Below, one piece after another: positions 1 through 9,600 of a stretch of DNA of 46,687 nt. A program made the position numbers and the translations under genes. Origin of the DNA: DATENM01 sp045807765. Its GTDB lineage: Bacteria > Acidobacteriota > Blastocatellia > UBA7656. The stretch covers positions 1 to 46,687 of the forward strand of contig JBJMGU010000166.1 of assembly GCA_045807765.1 (NCBI GenBank), written 5' to 3'. Each line of letters starts with the position of its first letter. Position 1 is the stretch's first letter. The notes beneath the pieces are model-generated. The model did no database searches. It saw nothing but the letters and a program-made list of their open reading frames with translations, and had not been told where the DNA came from.

Positions 1-1
1 C

Positions 2-703
2 CCGGTGACCAGCGCGCGCGTCGCCGAGGCCGCCAAGCTCTTGGAGAACACCTTCCGCTCGGTGAACATCGGCCTGGTCAACGAGATCGCCCAGCTCTGC
101 TATCACCTCAACATCGATTCGTGGGAAGTGATTCAGGCGGCGGCGACCAAGCCGTTCGGCTTCATGGCGTTCTACCCCGGCCCCGGCATCGGCGGCCACT
201 GCATCCCGCTGGACCCGCACTACCTGTCGTGGAAGGCGCGGCTGCATGGGTTTGAAGCGCGCTTCATCAGTCTGGCCGAAGAGGTCAACTCGCACATGCC
301 GCAGCACGTCGTGAAATTGGTGCAGGACGGCTTGAACGAGCAGCGCAAGGCGCTGAAGGGGTCGAAAGTGCTGGTGCTGGGAGTGGCCTACAAGCGCGAC
401 ATCAACGACGTGCGGGAATCGCCGGCGCTGGGGATCGTCGATCAGTTGCTGCACAAAGGGGCGGAGGTGAGCTATCACGATCCGCACATTGGCGAGCTGA
501 AGCTTGACGGCAAGGGGAAGCTTGAAAGCGTCGAGTTGAGCGAGGCGGCGCTGCGGGGCTGTGACTGCGCGGTGATTGTGACGGATCACACGGCGATAGA
601 TTACGGGCGAGTGGTGCGGCTGGCGCCGCTGGTCATCGATTCGCGCAACGCGACGCGGAAATTGAATATGCCGGAGGCTGAGAGCAAAATCATCCGGCTT
701 TAA
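2..703 (+). CDS. Nucleotide-sugar (UDP-HexNAc type) 6-dehydrogenase, C-terminal part
   Basis: The 5' end is cut by the window edge; the frame is open from base 2, so the GTG at 5 is unlikely to be the real start. The protein should oxidise C6 of a UDP-N-acetylhexosamine to the uronic acid with two NAD+, supplying exopolysaccharide or O-antigen precursors in the cytoplasm. The visible part holds the central helical domain, the catalytic-cysteine motif GPGIGGHCIPLDPHYL and the C-terminal UDP-binding Rossmann domain, including the run VLGVAYKRDINDVRESPA. The motif form, with PHYL after the cysteine, fits the WbpA/TviB branch better than UDP-glucose dehydrogenase. The exact sugar cannot be told. 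No sugar-pathway partner is visible downstream. Confidence 0.93.
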   Translation, partial: PVTSARVAEAAKLLENTFRSVNIGLVNEIAQLCYHLNIDSWEVIQAAATKPFGFMAFYPGPGIGGHCIPLDPHYLSWKARLHGFEARFISLAEEVNSHMPQHVVKLVQDGLNEQRKALKGSKVLVLGVAYKRDINDVRESPALGIVDQLLHKGAEVSYHDPHIGELKLDGKGKLESVELSEAALRGCDCAVIVTDHTAIDYGRVVRLAPLVIDSRNATRKLNMPEAESKIIRL

Positions 704-870
704 GCGCAGCGCGGCTCTCTAAATCAGTGGGAATTTGCTTTTATTGTCAGCGCCGCCCGGCAGCGGCGCGGCGCTGGCGTGGTCTCAATCAGTTCGCAAT
801 CAATCATCTTCCGAAGATTCATTGCAGGTTAGCAGGCAGCGTCCGTGTCGCTGCCGATGGTGGTGGTAAT

Positions 871-3108
871 ATGACAAAACGATCTTCCTGGCTCAGAGCA
901 GGCATCGCCGCGATGCTCGTGGTCGAGGCGCTGATTGGCCCGGCACAGGGCCGCCCGGCGCAATTGGCGCCGCGCACAGACGAGTCGCCGATTCAACAGG
1001 CGCTGAAATCTCTAGGCATGGTGCAAGCCATTATCGAGCTTGATGGGCTGCCGCTCATCAAGCGCCAGCGTCAACAGATTTCTATGATGCAGCGCCGGCG
1101 GCGCGTTGATTTCGACTCGCCCGAAGCCGCCGCGCTCGACGGCGAGATGCGCGGCGAGCAGGAGAACTTCAAAGCGCGCGCCCGTTTGATTGCGCCAACG
1201 GTGCGTGTGCGCGCCGAGTTGCGAGCAGTGGCAAACGCCGTTTCCATCGAAGCACGCGGCACCGAGATCGCTATGCTCGCATCGCTTCCCGGCGTCAAGC
1301 GCGTCGAGCTGGTGCGCGAATGTCACACGCTGCTTGACACCAGCGTGCCGCTGACGAACGCGCCGGCGATGTGGGAACGGCTCGGCGGCTCAGGCAATGC
1401 CGGCAACGGCATCAAGATCGCCATTCTCGATACCGGCATCGATGTAACGAATCCGCTATTCAATGACACGGGCTATAGCGCCCCTGAAGGCTTCCCGCGC
1501 TTCAACAATGGCAGCCAGGGACTAACGAACAACAAAGTGATCGTCGCCAAGTCATTCGTCAGCGGTTCCGGCAACGACCCCTCGGCGCTGGACGAGAACG
1601 GGCATGGCTCGAACGTCGCCGGCATCGCCGCTGGTAATCTGAACACGCTGTCGCCGGTCGGCCTGCTCTGCGGGGTCGCGCCGCACGCTTACCTGGGCAA
1701 CTATCGGGTGCTTGGCAAGAGCGGCAGCGGCTCGACCGACCTGATCGCTGCGGCGCTCGATGAGGCTGTGCGTGACGGCTTCGACGTGGCCAACATGAGC
1801 TTAGGGGCTGACGCCACGGCGCAGCTCGATTTTCTGGCGCGCGCCGTCGAATCGGCGGTCACCAGCGGCATGGTGGTTGCCGTGGCCGCCGGCAATTCGG
1901 GCGAAGGCGGCGTTGACGACGAGATGACCATCGCCTCGCCGGCCATTGCGCCATCGGCAATCACGGTCGCCTCGACAACCAACGCTCATGCGATCACGGC
2001 GATGGCAACCGTAGCCGGGCCGTCGCCGGTCGCGTCCCGCCTGATCAATATCGCAAGCGTCGTCGGTGATGGATCAACGACGCGATTCAACACGATGCTG
2101 ACCGCGCTGCCTTTTGTCGAGGTCGGCGATAATCGCGGCTGCTCGGCTTTGACGGCGGGGTTGCTCGCGGGCAAGGTCGCGTTGATCGAGCGTGGCGTCT
2201 GCGCGTTCACTGACAAGGTGAACAATGCCAGCGCGGCGGGCGCCGTCGCCGCCATCATTTACAACAAAGACCTCAGCGAAGGCACGGACGGCGGCGATAA
2301 TTTGATTCACATGGCAGTCGGCGGCACCAGCATCCCTTCTGTGTTTGTGTCGCGTACCGCCGGGCTGGCGCTGCGCGATTTCGCCCGCGCCCATGTGGAT
2401 GCCAGCCTCAACCTGACGCCGTTGATCGCCGCCGACGTCGTTTCGGACTTCAGCTCGCGCGGGCCGTCGCTACTACAAACCCTGAAACCGGACATCGCCG
2501 CGCCGGGTGAAAGCATTTACTCGGCGGCGCTCACATCGACCAACCCGTCGGGGTTCGGCTCCGAGAGCGGCACCAGCCAGGCGACACCGCACATTTCTGG
2601 AGCCGCCGCGCTGGTCATTCAACAGCATCCGTCGTGGACGCCGGCACAGGTGAAATCGGCGTTGATCAGCTCGGCGACGACCAGCGTGTTCACGACGGCA
2701 AGCAAAACGACGAACGCCGGAGTGTTGGCGATGGGCGCGGGGCGCGTTGACCTGGCACAGGCGGCAAACGTCGCGGCGACGTTTGCGCCGGCGAGCCTGA
2801 GCTTCGGCATTCTAAAACTGAAGAAGCCGGTGTCGACGAGCCTCGACTTCCAGATGACGAACACCAGCGACCAGTCGCGCACCTTCACGCTCAGCATCCG
2901 GCAACTCGATCCCGGCGATGGCGTCAGTATGGCGCTCGCGACGCCGCTCACTGTAACGCTTGCGCCGGGACAAAGCACATCGGTGACGCTGGCCATTGAC
3001 GCCGCCAAGCGCGCCGAGAAGCGCGACTATACAGGCTTCATCAGTGTGGCCGATTCGCGAGGGCCGACGCTGCGCGTGCCCTTCTGGGTGCGCTTCAAGA
3101 AGAAGTAA
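871..3108 (+). CDS. Secreted subtilisin-family (S8) serine protease with PA-domain insert
   Basis: This is a subtilase of 745 aa. I place the start at ATG 871 because it begins a signal peptide (basic MTKR, then a hydrophobic stretch ending around GPAQG); the upstream in-frame GTG at 727 would put 48 odd residues before it. Residues ~40-150 look like an I9-type propeptide. The catalytic triad is visible: Asp187 in ILDTGID, His245 in NGHGSNVAG and Ser569 in SGTSQATPH. A protease-associated (PA) domain lies between His and Ser at about residues 400-510, with the typical RGVCAFTDKV segment. After ~635 comes an Ig-like beta domain. It probably degrades extracellular protein. The gene looks monocistronic, followed by a repeat-armed palindrome. 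Confidence 0.93.
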   Translation: MTKRSSWLRAGIAAMLVVEALIGPAQGRPAQLAPRTDESPIQQALKSLGMVQAIIELDGLPLIKRQRQQISMMQRRRRVDFDSPEAAALDGEMRGEQENFKARARLIAPTVRVRAELRAVANAVSIEARGTEIAMLASLPGVKRVELVRECHTLLDTSVPLTNAPAMWERLGGSGNAGNGIKIAILDTGIDVTNPLFNDTGYSAPEGFPRFNNGSQGLTNNKVIVAKSFVSGSGNDPSALDENGHGSNVAGIAAGNLNTLSPVGLLCGVAPHAYLGNYRVLGKSGSGSTDLIAAALDEAVRDGFDVANMSLGADATAQLDFLARAVESAVTSGMVVAVAAGNSGEGGVDDEMTIASPAIAPSAITVASTTNAHAITAMATVAGPSPVASRLINIASVVGDGSTTRFNTMLTALPFVEVGDNRGCSALTAGLLAGKVALIERGVCAFTDKVNNASAAGAVAAIIYNKDLSEGTDGGDNLIHMAVGGTSIPSVFVSRTAGLALRDFARAHVDASLNLTPLIAADVVSDFSSRGPSLLQTLKPDIAAPGESIYSAALTSTNPSGFGSESGTSQATPHISGAAALVIQQHPSWTPAQVKSALISSATTSVFTTASKTTNAGVLAMGAGRVDLAQAANVAATFAPASLSFGILKLKKPVSTSLDFQMTNTSDQSRTFTLSIRQLDPGDGVSMALATPLTVTLAPGQSTSVTLAIDAAKRAEKRDYTGFISVADSRGPTLRVPFWVRFKKK

Positions 3109-3111
3109 AGC

Positions 3112-3228
3112 GAGACGCGGCGACGCGGCGACGCGGCGAGGGAAGGACACGGAGACGGATTGCCGTTCCTTCTTTCACCGTGTCGCCGCCCCCGTGTCCC
3201 CGCGTCGTTTTCTTCCCTCGCCGTGTCT
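3112..3228. repeat. Palindromic intergenic element A, octamer-repeat arms
   Basis: The left arm (3112-3145) is a tandem run of the 8-bp unit CGACGCGG ending in CGAGGGAAG. The right arm (about 3179-3228) holds an imperfect inverted copy that includes CTTCCCTCGCCGTGTC. It begins four bases after the subtilase stop and ends about 27 bp before the Shine-Dalgarno of the reductase. Element G at 36188-36290 uses the same octamer. Confidence 0.75.
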
Positions 3229-3267
3229 GCTATGCTGATGGCAAGAATCGCTGCCACAGGAGGGCAC

Positions 3268-4212
3268 ATGGATAAACTGAGCCGCCGCAACTTCATCGCG
3301 CTGACCGCGACGGGCGCGCTCGGCGCAGGCGTGCTGGCCGGTCGCGGGCTGCACACTGACGCTCCCGTCGAGGCCGCTGCCTTCGTCATGGACCCGGCCA
3401 TCAAGAATCCGACCGACAAGGTGAGTCTCGGCAAGACCGGGCTGAAGATTTCAGTCGTCGGCATCGGCACCGGCACGGTCGGCATCAATCACCAGTCGAA
3501 TCAAACACGGCTGGGACAAGAGACATTCACGCGGCTGATGCGTCACGCGCATGACAGCGGCATCACCTTCTTTGATCTGGCCGATCAGTACGGCAGCAAC
3601 CCTTACTTTGGCCGCGCCATGCAGGGCGTGGCGCGCGACCGCTACATCATCCAGACGAAGACCAATAGCCGCGAGCCGCAGCAGGTGCGGCAGGACATTG
3701 ATCGCTTCTTGCGCGAGCTGAACACCGATTACCTCGACGTGCTGATCGTCCATTGCGTCACCGAGGGCGATTGGACGACGCGCTACCGCGGCGTCATGGA
3801 TGTGATGGAAGAGGTCAAGCAGAAGGGCAAGATTCGCGCTCACGGCGTCACCTGTCACAGCTTCGAAGCTTTGCAAGCGGCGGCGGCCAGCCCGTGGGTT
3901 GACACCAATCAGGTGCGCTGGAACGCGCGCGCCAAACATGCCGACGCCGATGTCGAAACCTTGCGCAAGCTGTTTGCCGGGATGCGCGCTAAAGGTCAGG
4001 GCATGGTCGGAATGAAAGTCGTCGGCCAGGGCGACATCGTGCGCGGCGCGGACGCCATGTCGCCGGCTTCGTGCTTCCGTTTTCAGATCGAATCGGGTGT
4101 CGTTGATGCCTTCGTGGTCGGCGTCGAAAAGCTCGAACACGTTGACGAATTGCTGCGCGGCACACAGGTGGCGCTCGCCGAGCTGGGCTACCGCACGACC
4201 GTACCGGCCTAA
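3268..4212 (+). CDS. Aldo/keto reductase, Tat-exported
   Basis: This 314-aa NAD(P)H-dependent oxidoreductase carries a twin-arginine signal (SRRNF at residues 5-9 followed by a hydrophobic alanine/glycine stretch), so it is predicted to be exported folded with its cofactor. ATG 3268 is chosen because a good AGGAGG precedes it and the Tat signal starts there; the frame runs further upstream only into repeat element A. The AKR catalytic tetrad can be placed as Asp103, Tyr108 (LADQYG), Lys131 (IIQTKT) and His162 (LIVHCV). The substrate is unknown. Tat-signal AKRs of this type are common in Acidobacteriota and Planctomycetota. Palindromic elements flank the gene on both sides, so it is probably transcribed alone or with the subtilase. 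Confidence 0.9.
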   Translation: MDKLSRRNFIALTATGALGAGVLAGRGLHTDAPVEAAAFVMDPAIKNPTDKVSLGKTGLKISVVGIGTGTVGINHQSNQTRLGQETFTRLMRHAHDSGITFFDLADQYGSNPYFGRAMQGVARDRYIIQTKTNSREPQQVRQDIDRFLRELNTDYLDVLIVHCVTEGDWTTRYRGVMDVMEEVKQKGKIRAHGVTCHSFEALQAAAASPWVDTNQVRWNARAKHADADVETLRKLFAGMRAKGQGMVGMKVVGQGDIVRGADAMSPASCFRFQIESGVVDAFVVGVEKLEHVDELLRGTQVALAELGYRTTVPA

Positions 4213-4214
4213 GA

Positions 4215-4337
<123 letters not shown>

Positions 4338-4338
4338 G

Positions 4339-4356
4339 TTGTGACCGCCGTCACAA
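4339..4356. promoter_or_regulatory. CRP/FNR-family operator, site 1
   Basis: TTGTGACCGCCGTCACAA has perfect TTGTGA / TCACAA half-sites six bases apart, which is the CRP/FNR-family architecture TGTGA-N6-TCACA. It lies upstream of the two multihaem cytochrome genes, a common target class of this regulator family. The cognate regulator is not encoded in this window. Confidence 0.7.
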
Positions 4357-4361
4357 TCCCC

Positions 4362-4377
4362 GGTGACCACGGTCATA
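4362..4377. promoter_or_regulatory. CRP/FNR-family operator, site 2 (degenerate)
   Basis: GGTGACCACGGTCATA repeats the GTGA-N6-TCAY pattern of site 1. The two centres (4347.5 and 4369.5) are 22 bp apart, about two helical turns, so both dimers would sit on the same DNA face. This geometry supports a paired operator rather than chance. Confidence 0.55.
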
Positions 4378-4403
4378 GCCCCATCTGACGCTCGCTTGTA
4401 GGG

Positions 4404-4433
4404 TTAGATAGCGTGAGCTAAAGGACGTATACT
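4404..4433 (+). promoter_or_regulatory. Candidate promoter of the cytochrome operon
   Basis: TATACT (4428-4433) is a good -10 hexamer; TTAGAT (4404-4409) is a weak -35 with an 18-bp spacer. Transcription would start near 4440, placing the two CRP-like sites at about -71 and -93. A weak -35 beside activator sites fits an activated promoter, but this is inferred from sequence only. Confidence 0.4.
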
Positions 4434-4490
4434 TCGCGTCTTTTACGAGCTGGACAGGTAAGGAACACGCTACGGCCTCGGGGAGTCTGA

Positions 4491-5744
4491 ATGAGAGATC
4501 GAAAGTTGAAGCTGGCCATCCTGCTGTTCATGGTCGGGGTGGGGATTTACCAGGCGCTGGCGGCGATGACCGGCGCCGCCGCGTCAGCCGAAACCACCCA
4601 GCGCGCTAAGCGTCACGGGCCTGCGAAGCGCAACGAGACGCGCAAAGAGACGCGCGATTATTCGCACTTCAAGCACGCGGTTGCGGCACATCAGCAGCAA
4701 GCCTGCGACGCCTGCCACAAATTCCCTTCCGCCAACTGGAAGACGGTGCGCAAAGGCGATGCGGCCTTCCCGGACATCACCGACTATCCGCAGCACGCAT
4801 CGTGCCTGCCCTGTCACCGCCCGCAGTTCTTCAGCGGCGCAGTGCCGACGATTTGTAGCAATTGCCACACAGACCCGTCGCCGCGCAACAGCACGCGCTT
4901 CCCCTTCCCCAGCCTGCGCGCGCTCTTTGACGCTTCGCCAAAAGGCAAGGATGCGGTCTCGGAATACCGCGTCTACTTCCCGCACGACAAGCACGAATCA
5001 CTGTTTGGTGTCGCCCCGGCAGAGCGCTGCGACGACGCGCCGCGCCTGGTGCTTGCGGCTTACTGGCAAGAGAAGAAAGCCGAAGCGAAGAAACCTGAAG
5101 ACAAGAACGCCGTCTGCGCCAACTGCCATCAGACCTACCAGCCGCAAGGCGATTCCGACGACGAGTACCTGACCAAGCCGCCCAAGGATTTGCCCGAAAC
5201 CGCTTTCTGGCTCAAGAAGGGCGTGTATAAGACTTCGCCTCCCGGCCATCAGGCATGTTTCTCGTGTCACTCAGAAGACATGTCGCCGGCGTCGAAAGAC
5301 TGTGGCGTATGTCACAAATTGATGCCGGCGGCTTACGTAGCAATGCAGCGCCAGCCGCACGCCGACTTCGACTCGAAGCTCGCTGCCGTGATGGGCATCA
5401 GCGACCGCACAGACCTCGACAAGTGGAGCCGCCGCGAGGCCGGAAAGTTCCGCCACGAATGGTTCAGCCACGCCGAGCTGAGTTGCCAGGATTGCCACAA
5501 GGTCGCCGCTATCAACACGACCGACCCGAAGGGGCCAACTGTGGCGGTGCTGTCGTGCGGCGGCACAGGGTCAGGCTGTCACGTCACGCCGAGCGCCGCT
5601 GACGGCGGCGCGCTCAACCTGGAAGCGGAGCAGAAGAAAGCCAGTCCGGCGTTTCAGTGTACGAAGTGCCATGTTCAGCTCGGCAAACAGCCGGTGCCGG
5701 AATCTCACCTGAAAGCTATCGCGGCGATGAAGGACAAGAAATGA
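4491..5744 (+). CDS. Octahaem (possibly nonahaem) cytochrome c
   Basis: This is a 417-aa periplasmic multihaem cytochrome with an N-terminal signal or membrane anchor (residues ~7-32). Eight canonical CXXCH sites are visible: CDACH (from residue 72), CLPCH, CSNCH, CANCH, CFSCH, CGVCH, CQDCH and CTKCH. There is also an irregular C356-X6-C363-H364 that might bind a ninth haem. Histidines such as FKH and FPHDKH between motifs fit bis-His ligation as in class III-like cytochromes. It should carry electrons in the periplasm; donor and acceptor are not evident. It overlaps the next cytochrome by ATGA and shares the triple-haem module CxxCH...CxxCH...FSGxxPTICxxCH with it, so the two look like paralogues. 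The CRP-like sites upstream suggest control by redox or energy state. Confidence 0.92.
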   Translation: MRDRKLKLAILLFMVGVGIYQALAAMTGAAASAETTQRAKRHGPAKRNETRKETRDYSHFKHAVAAHQQQACDACHKFPSANWKTVRKGDAAFPDITDYPQHASCLPCHRPQFFSGAVPTICSNCHTDPSPRNSTRFPFPSLRALFDASPKGKDAVSEYRVYFPHDKHESLFGVAPAERCDDAPRLVLAAYWQEKKAEAKKPEDKNAVCANCHQTYQPQGDSDDEYLTKPPKDLPETAFWLKKGVYKTSPPGHQACFSCHSEDMSPASKDCGVCHKLMPAAYVAMQRQPHADFDSKLAAVMGISDRTDLDKWSRREAGKFRHEWFSHAELSCQDCHKVAAINTTDPKGPTVAVLSCGGTGSGCHVTPSAADGGALNLEAEQKKASPAFQCTKCHVQLGKQPVPESHLKAIAAMKDKK

Positions 5745-6652
5745 TGCCCGGAATGCCAGAACCTCCTGCGCCCCGCTCGCCCGGTTGGCCGCGCAACGCG
5801 AAGCGACGCAGGCTGTCGTTTGCCACCGTCATCCTGGTCGCGCTCGCCGTCGCGTGGGCAATCTCGAACAATGCGCCGGTCGCCGCCATTGAAGTCGAAG
5901 CCGTGGCAGCACCTTCCTCGACAGCCGCGACGGCGCAGAATACCGAACCTGATTTCTCGAAGTTCGCGCACACCAGCGGCGCGCATTCGCGACTGCCCTG
6001 CGCCACCTGCCACCGCCGCGCCGGAGGCGAGACACAGGCGACGCGGCCCGGCCACCGCCCGTGCGCCGCCTGCCACTCACAGAAGTTCGCCGCGCTCAGC
6101 GGGCCGATCTGTACAATTTGCCACAAAACTGCCGAGCCGAAAGATGGGGCGCTCAAGCCGTCGCCGGCGCTAAAGAGCTTTGGCGTGCGCTTCGAGCACT
6201 CGCGCCACGCCAGGGCCGACTGTACCAGTTGCCACAAGGCCGCCAATCGCGGCGTCGCGCTAACGATTCCCGCAGGCGCAGCGGCGCACGCCACCTGTTA
6301 TCAATGTCACAACGCCAACGCGCAAGCAGAGGGACGCGACATCGCGTCCTGCTCGACATGTCATGCGGCGGGCGGCGCTTTTCCGACGACGATGGCCGCC
6401 AAAGCTTATCAGGTCAACTTCAACCACGCCGCGCACACCCGAAAGGCAAATCTGAATTGCAGTGAATGCCACCGTTTGCGTGCCGGCGGCGGGCGCGATC
6501 AGGTGAGCGCGCCGCAGCCGCTGATGCACCACGCTTCGCCGTCGGCGCAAAGCTGCATGACCTGTCATAACAACAAGCGCGCCTTTGGCGGCGACGACTT
6601 CAGCGATTGTAAGCGGTGTCACACCGGGCCGACATTCCGCTTCAAGAAGTAA
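5741..6652 (+). CDS. Nonahaem cytochrome c
   Basis: This 303-aa protein starts at ATG 5741, overlapping the previous stop by four bases (ATGA), so translation is probably coupled. The N-terminus has a proline-rich cytoplasmic stub, an arginine cluster and one hydrophobic segment (residues ~25-45), then an extracytoplasmic region with nine CXXCH motifs: CATCH, CAACH, CTICH, CTSCH, CYQCH, CSTCH, CSECH, CMTCH and CKRCH. Spaced FxH / FEHSRH / FNHAAH segments supply likely distal haem ligands. It probably forms an electron-transfer chain or complex with its upstream paralogue. No quinol dehydrogenase, porin or reductase subunit lies nearby, so partners must be encoded elsewhere. It converges on the C25 peptidase gene with only 22 bp between stops. 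Confidence 0.92.
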   Translation: MMPGMPEPPAPRSPGWPRNAKRRRLSFATVILVALAVAWAISNNAPVAAIEVEAVAAPSSTAATAQNTEPDFSKFAHTSGAHSRLPCATCHRRAGGETQATRPGHRPCAACHSQKFAALSGPICTICHKTAEPKDGALKPSPALKSFGVRFEHSRHARADCTSCHKAANRGVALTIPAGAAAHATCYQCHNANAQAEGRDIASCSTCHAAGGAFPTTMAAKAYQVNFNHAAHTRKANLNCSECHRLRAGGGRDQVSAPQPLMHHASPSAQSCMTCHNNKRAFGGDDFSDCKRCHTGPTFRFKK

Positions 6653-6674
6653 TCTTTTCTCGTAGCTGCTTCAA

Positions 6675-9600
6675 CTACTTCACCCGCATGGTCGGGTCGC
6701 CGAACAACAGCCATGTCTGTCGCGCATCTGTGCTGCTTGCGGCGGCCTTCGCTTTGATGATGGCGTCTCCGAGTCTCAAGCCTGCATCGCCGAATAACTG
6801 CCGGTAGAGTTCCTGATTCATCAACGCCTGACTGCCCGGCTCAGTCATGCCCGATGACGCCCAGACCGCCACGGCACCGCCGCGCTCGACCTTCATCAAG
6901 CTCTCGGCCAGGCTCTCCATTCCGGGGTCATGAAAGTAACCATTCAGGCAGGTCATCATTACAAAGACCGGCAGCTTGCCGTCGTTTATGAGCGCGCCGG
7001 CATCGCTTGAAGTGAAGACCTCGCCCCGCCACAGGCTGACCGAGCCGTGACCGCTGTAGTTGATCAGCTTCCTTCCCTGGTTGATGCTTTCGATCAATCG
7101 CTGCTTGACGGTCGTGGCGCTCAGTTGATTCTCATCCAGCCTCTCGACCGCCATGCGCGGCGGGATCAAGCTCTGTAGCCGCTGGCTCGCCGCCGCAAAA
7201 TCAAAATCGCGGTTGGCGTCGGCAATTAGCAAGACGCCCTCCATCGGCGCGCTTTGCTCGTAGCTGATGAGCTTTGCAACCGTGGCGGCGGCTTCCGTGG
7301 CGCTGCGCACAGGCAAGCGACCCACGGCCATGTCTTCGATGCCGTCGCCATCAAAGTCGGCCAGCCACGCGTCGGAAGCCGTCTCCATCGTTGCGGTATC
7401 AATCAGCCGTGTCGGCACCAGGTCGGCATCGCCGAGCCCGAGGTAATTCTTCGGGTCAAGGCTGGCGTCGCCGACCAGCAGCAAGTAGCGCGGCGCTTTC
7501 TGCCAGCTCGACCGGGCAAACGCGAGAAAGTCTTTGATTGCCTGCGGCGACTTTACGCCAAAGCCGAACTCGTCAAACACGTCTTCGACATCGATGACGG
7601 CGACGCTCAAACCCTGGCTCTGGCGCAAGGCGGCGAGCGGGCGTGTGCGGTCGAGAAGATCACGGTGACTCAAGATGATCAGGTCTGCGCCGACGGCAGC
7701 CTGTCTCAAGCTCGATGGCTGATTGGCGGTCAATGCGGCGACGCGCTGGCTTTGCCCTTCGGCAATCGCCAGCAACAGGCGCGAGCCGCCGGCTGGCCCG
7801 CTCACCGTCACGCTGTAGCCCGCGCCACGCGCCTCCACATGTCCGCGCACTTCGCGCACCGCTTCAGGGTCGGTGACGTCAAGGACGCGAATCGCCGGGT
7901 TGCTGAATCCCTCAATCGTTACCTGCTGGCGGCTGGAGAGACTGAATTGCAAGGCGTCGTCGTCCGCCGCATAGCGGTGCGGGTAGGTCAAGCGGAGGGT
8001 GTCAACCAGACTGATGTCGCTCGCGCCGCCGAGCGCAACCAGCGTTAGCCGGTTCTCGCCCTCTTTCACCGTCGAGGCAGGTAATGTAATTTTCGTCACG
8101 CTCAAGGTATCGCCCTCGAAACTGACTTCGCCAACCGTCGCGCCGTTGAAGTCCAGCCGGACGCGATGCGTTTGCCGGGTGACGCCCTGGAGCGTCACTT
8201 CGAGCTGCGCCGACGACGTGGAGGCGACGTCCGTGTGCCGCGCAGTCAACATCTGTTCGACAGGCTCGTGGGCGATCACCGCCCCGAAGAAGTTCTCGCG
8301 GTCGCCGTTTCTGAGCGCCGGGAAGTAGAGGCTGCGGTCACGCCGCTCGACCGTGTAAGCAAAGCTCGGCTCAGCCGCGCGTGCGCCTTTGGCTTTCACA
8401 GGCGTGAGGCGCTCGCCGCCCTGCGCTCTCGCGACCAGCCAGTAGACGCGCGTGTCGGTCGCTGCCGAATCGATGCCGACGCCATAAAACTCCACCGTGT
8501 CCGTCGCATCAAAGCGCCCATCGGTTTCTCCCGCGACCGAGATCGGCACTTGCCTGCCGTCCACGAACATCTGCAACAGGCGCGGGTCGGTTTTCGGATC
8601 GAGCCCGGCCTGGATCAACTCGCTTTGAGTGATGCGATACCAGCCTTCGTGCTTGACGGCAATCTTCACCGCCGGTCGCATAGCAAGATCGCTTTGCGCG
8701 GCCAGTTCGGCGGCTGAAGCCTGCTTAATCTGTGACGGCGCGGCAGCGCGCTCCAGCGGATGAGTCGCTAAGGATGGTGACGCATTCATGCCGAGGGCGC
8801 TCAAGCGCACGGGATTGCCGGCGGGCGGCGGCAGGCGCGGTGGCGCAGGAGCGAGCGTTGAAGAGCCGACCGCAATCGGCCCATGCCATGTGCTGTGACC
8901 ATCGATGGAAACGTCTTCCAGCCAGTACTGCGCCTCTTTGCTCAGAGGCAGCGCATCCCACAACGAGTAGGAATGGCCCGAGCGCAGGTTGATGCCGGGG
9001 CCTGCAAGCAGCGCCGACCCGGCGAGCATCTGGCGGTTGAGCCGCACACGTTTGCCGCCGTCGTCGCGGTAAAGGTTGAAGCCGAGGTTATCCACTTCAA
9101 AACCGGTCTGCCACGCGAGCAGCACGCGGCCCGTGTCCGTCCCGTTAGCGGTAAACGATGACAATTGTGCAGCGGTCGGCACCGCTGGTTTTAATGACAC
9201 AGCGCCGATAGCCCACGGCTGGCCAATGTTTTGCCACATCATCGTCACCGCGGGACTCGCGCCCGCCCGAGTGCTGCCGGCGCCGACATCGAAGGCAAAG
9301 CCAAAAAACGGATTCCCATCCCATTGCAGCGTCTGTGTCCCGCCCGCGGGCGCAAGGAAGCCGCTCGGCAACGTCGCCACCGTGTCGAGCACCATGCTCC
9401 CTGGCGCGCTGATCACCGTGACCGCAGGCGAGCCGCTGGCGCCTGAATTCTGCGCGGTGCCGTTGAACGGAGTTGACTGATCGACGTTGAAAAACGATGC
9501 AGACCCGCCGACGACGTAGTTCACGCCGGCGGCGGTGATGGTGACGACGACATCAGCCGTGCCGACCGGCGGATTGAGCAACTGAAACATTTCGACATCG

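Noticed and set aside
7254..8717. Large plus-strand frames antisense to the C25 peptidase gene
   Set aside because: The peptidase frame is continuous with both catalytic residues; the antisense frames show no recognisable fold.
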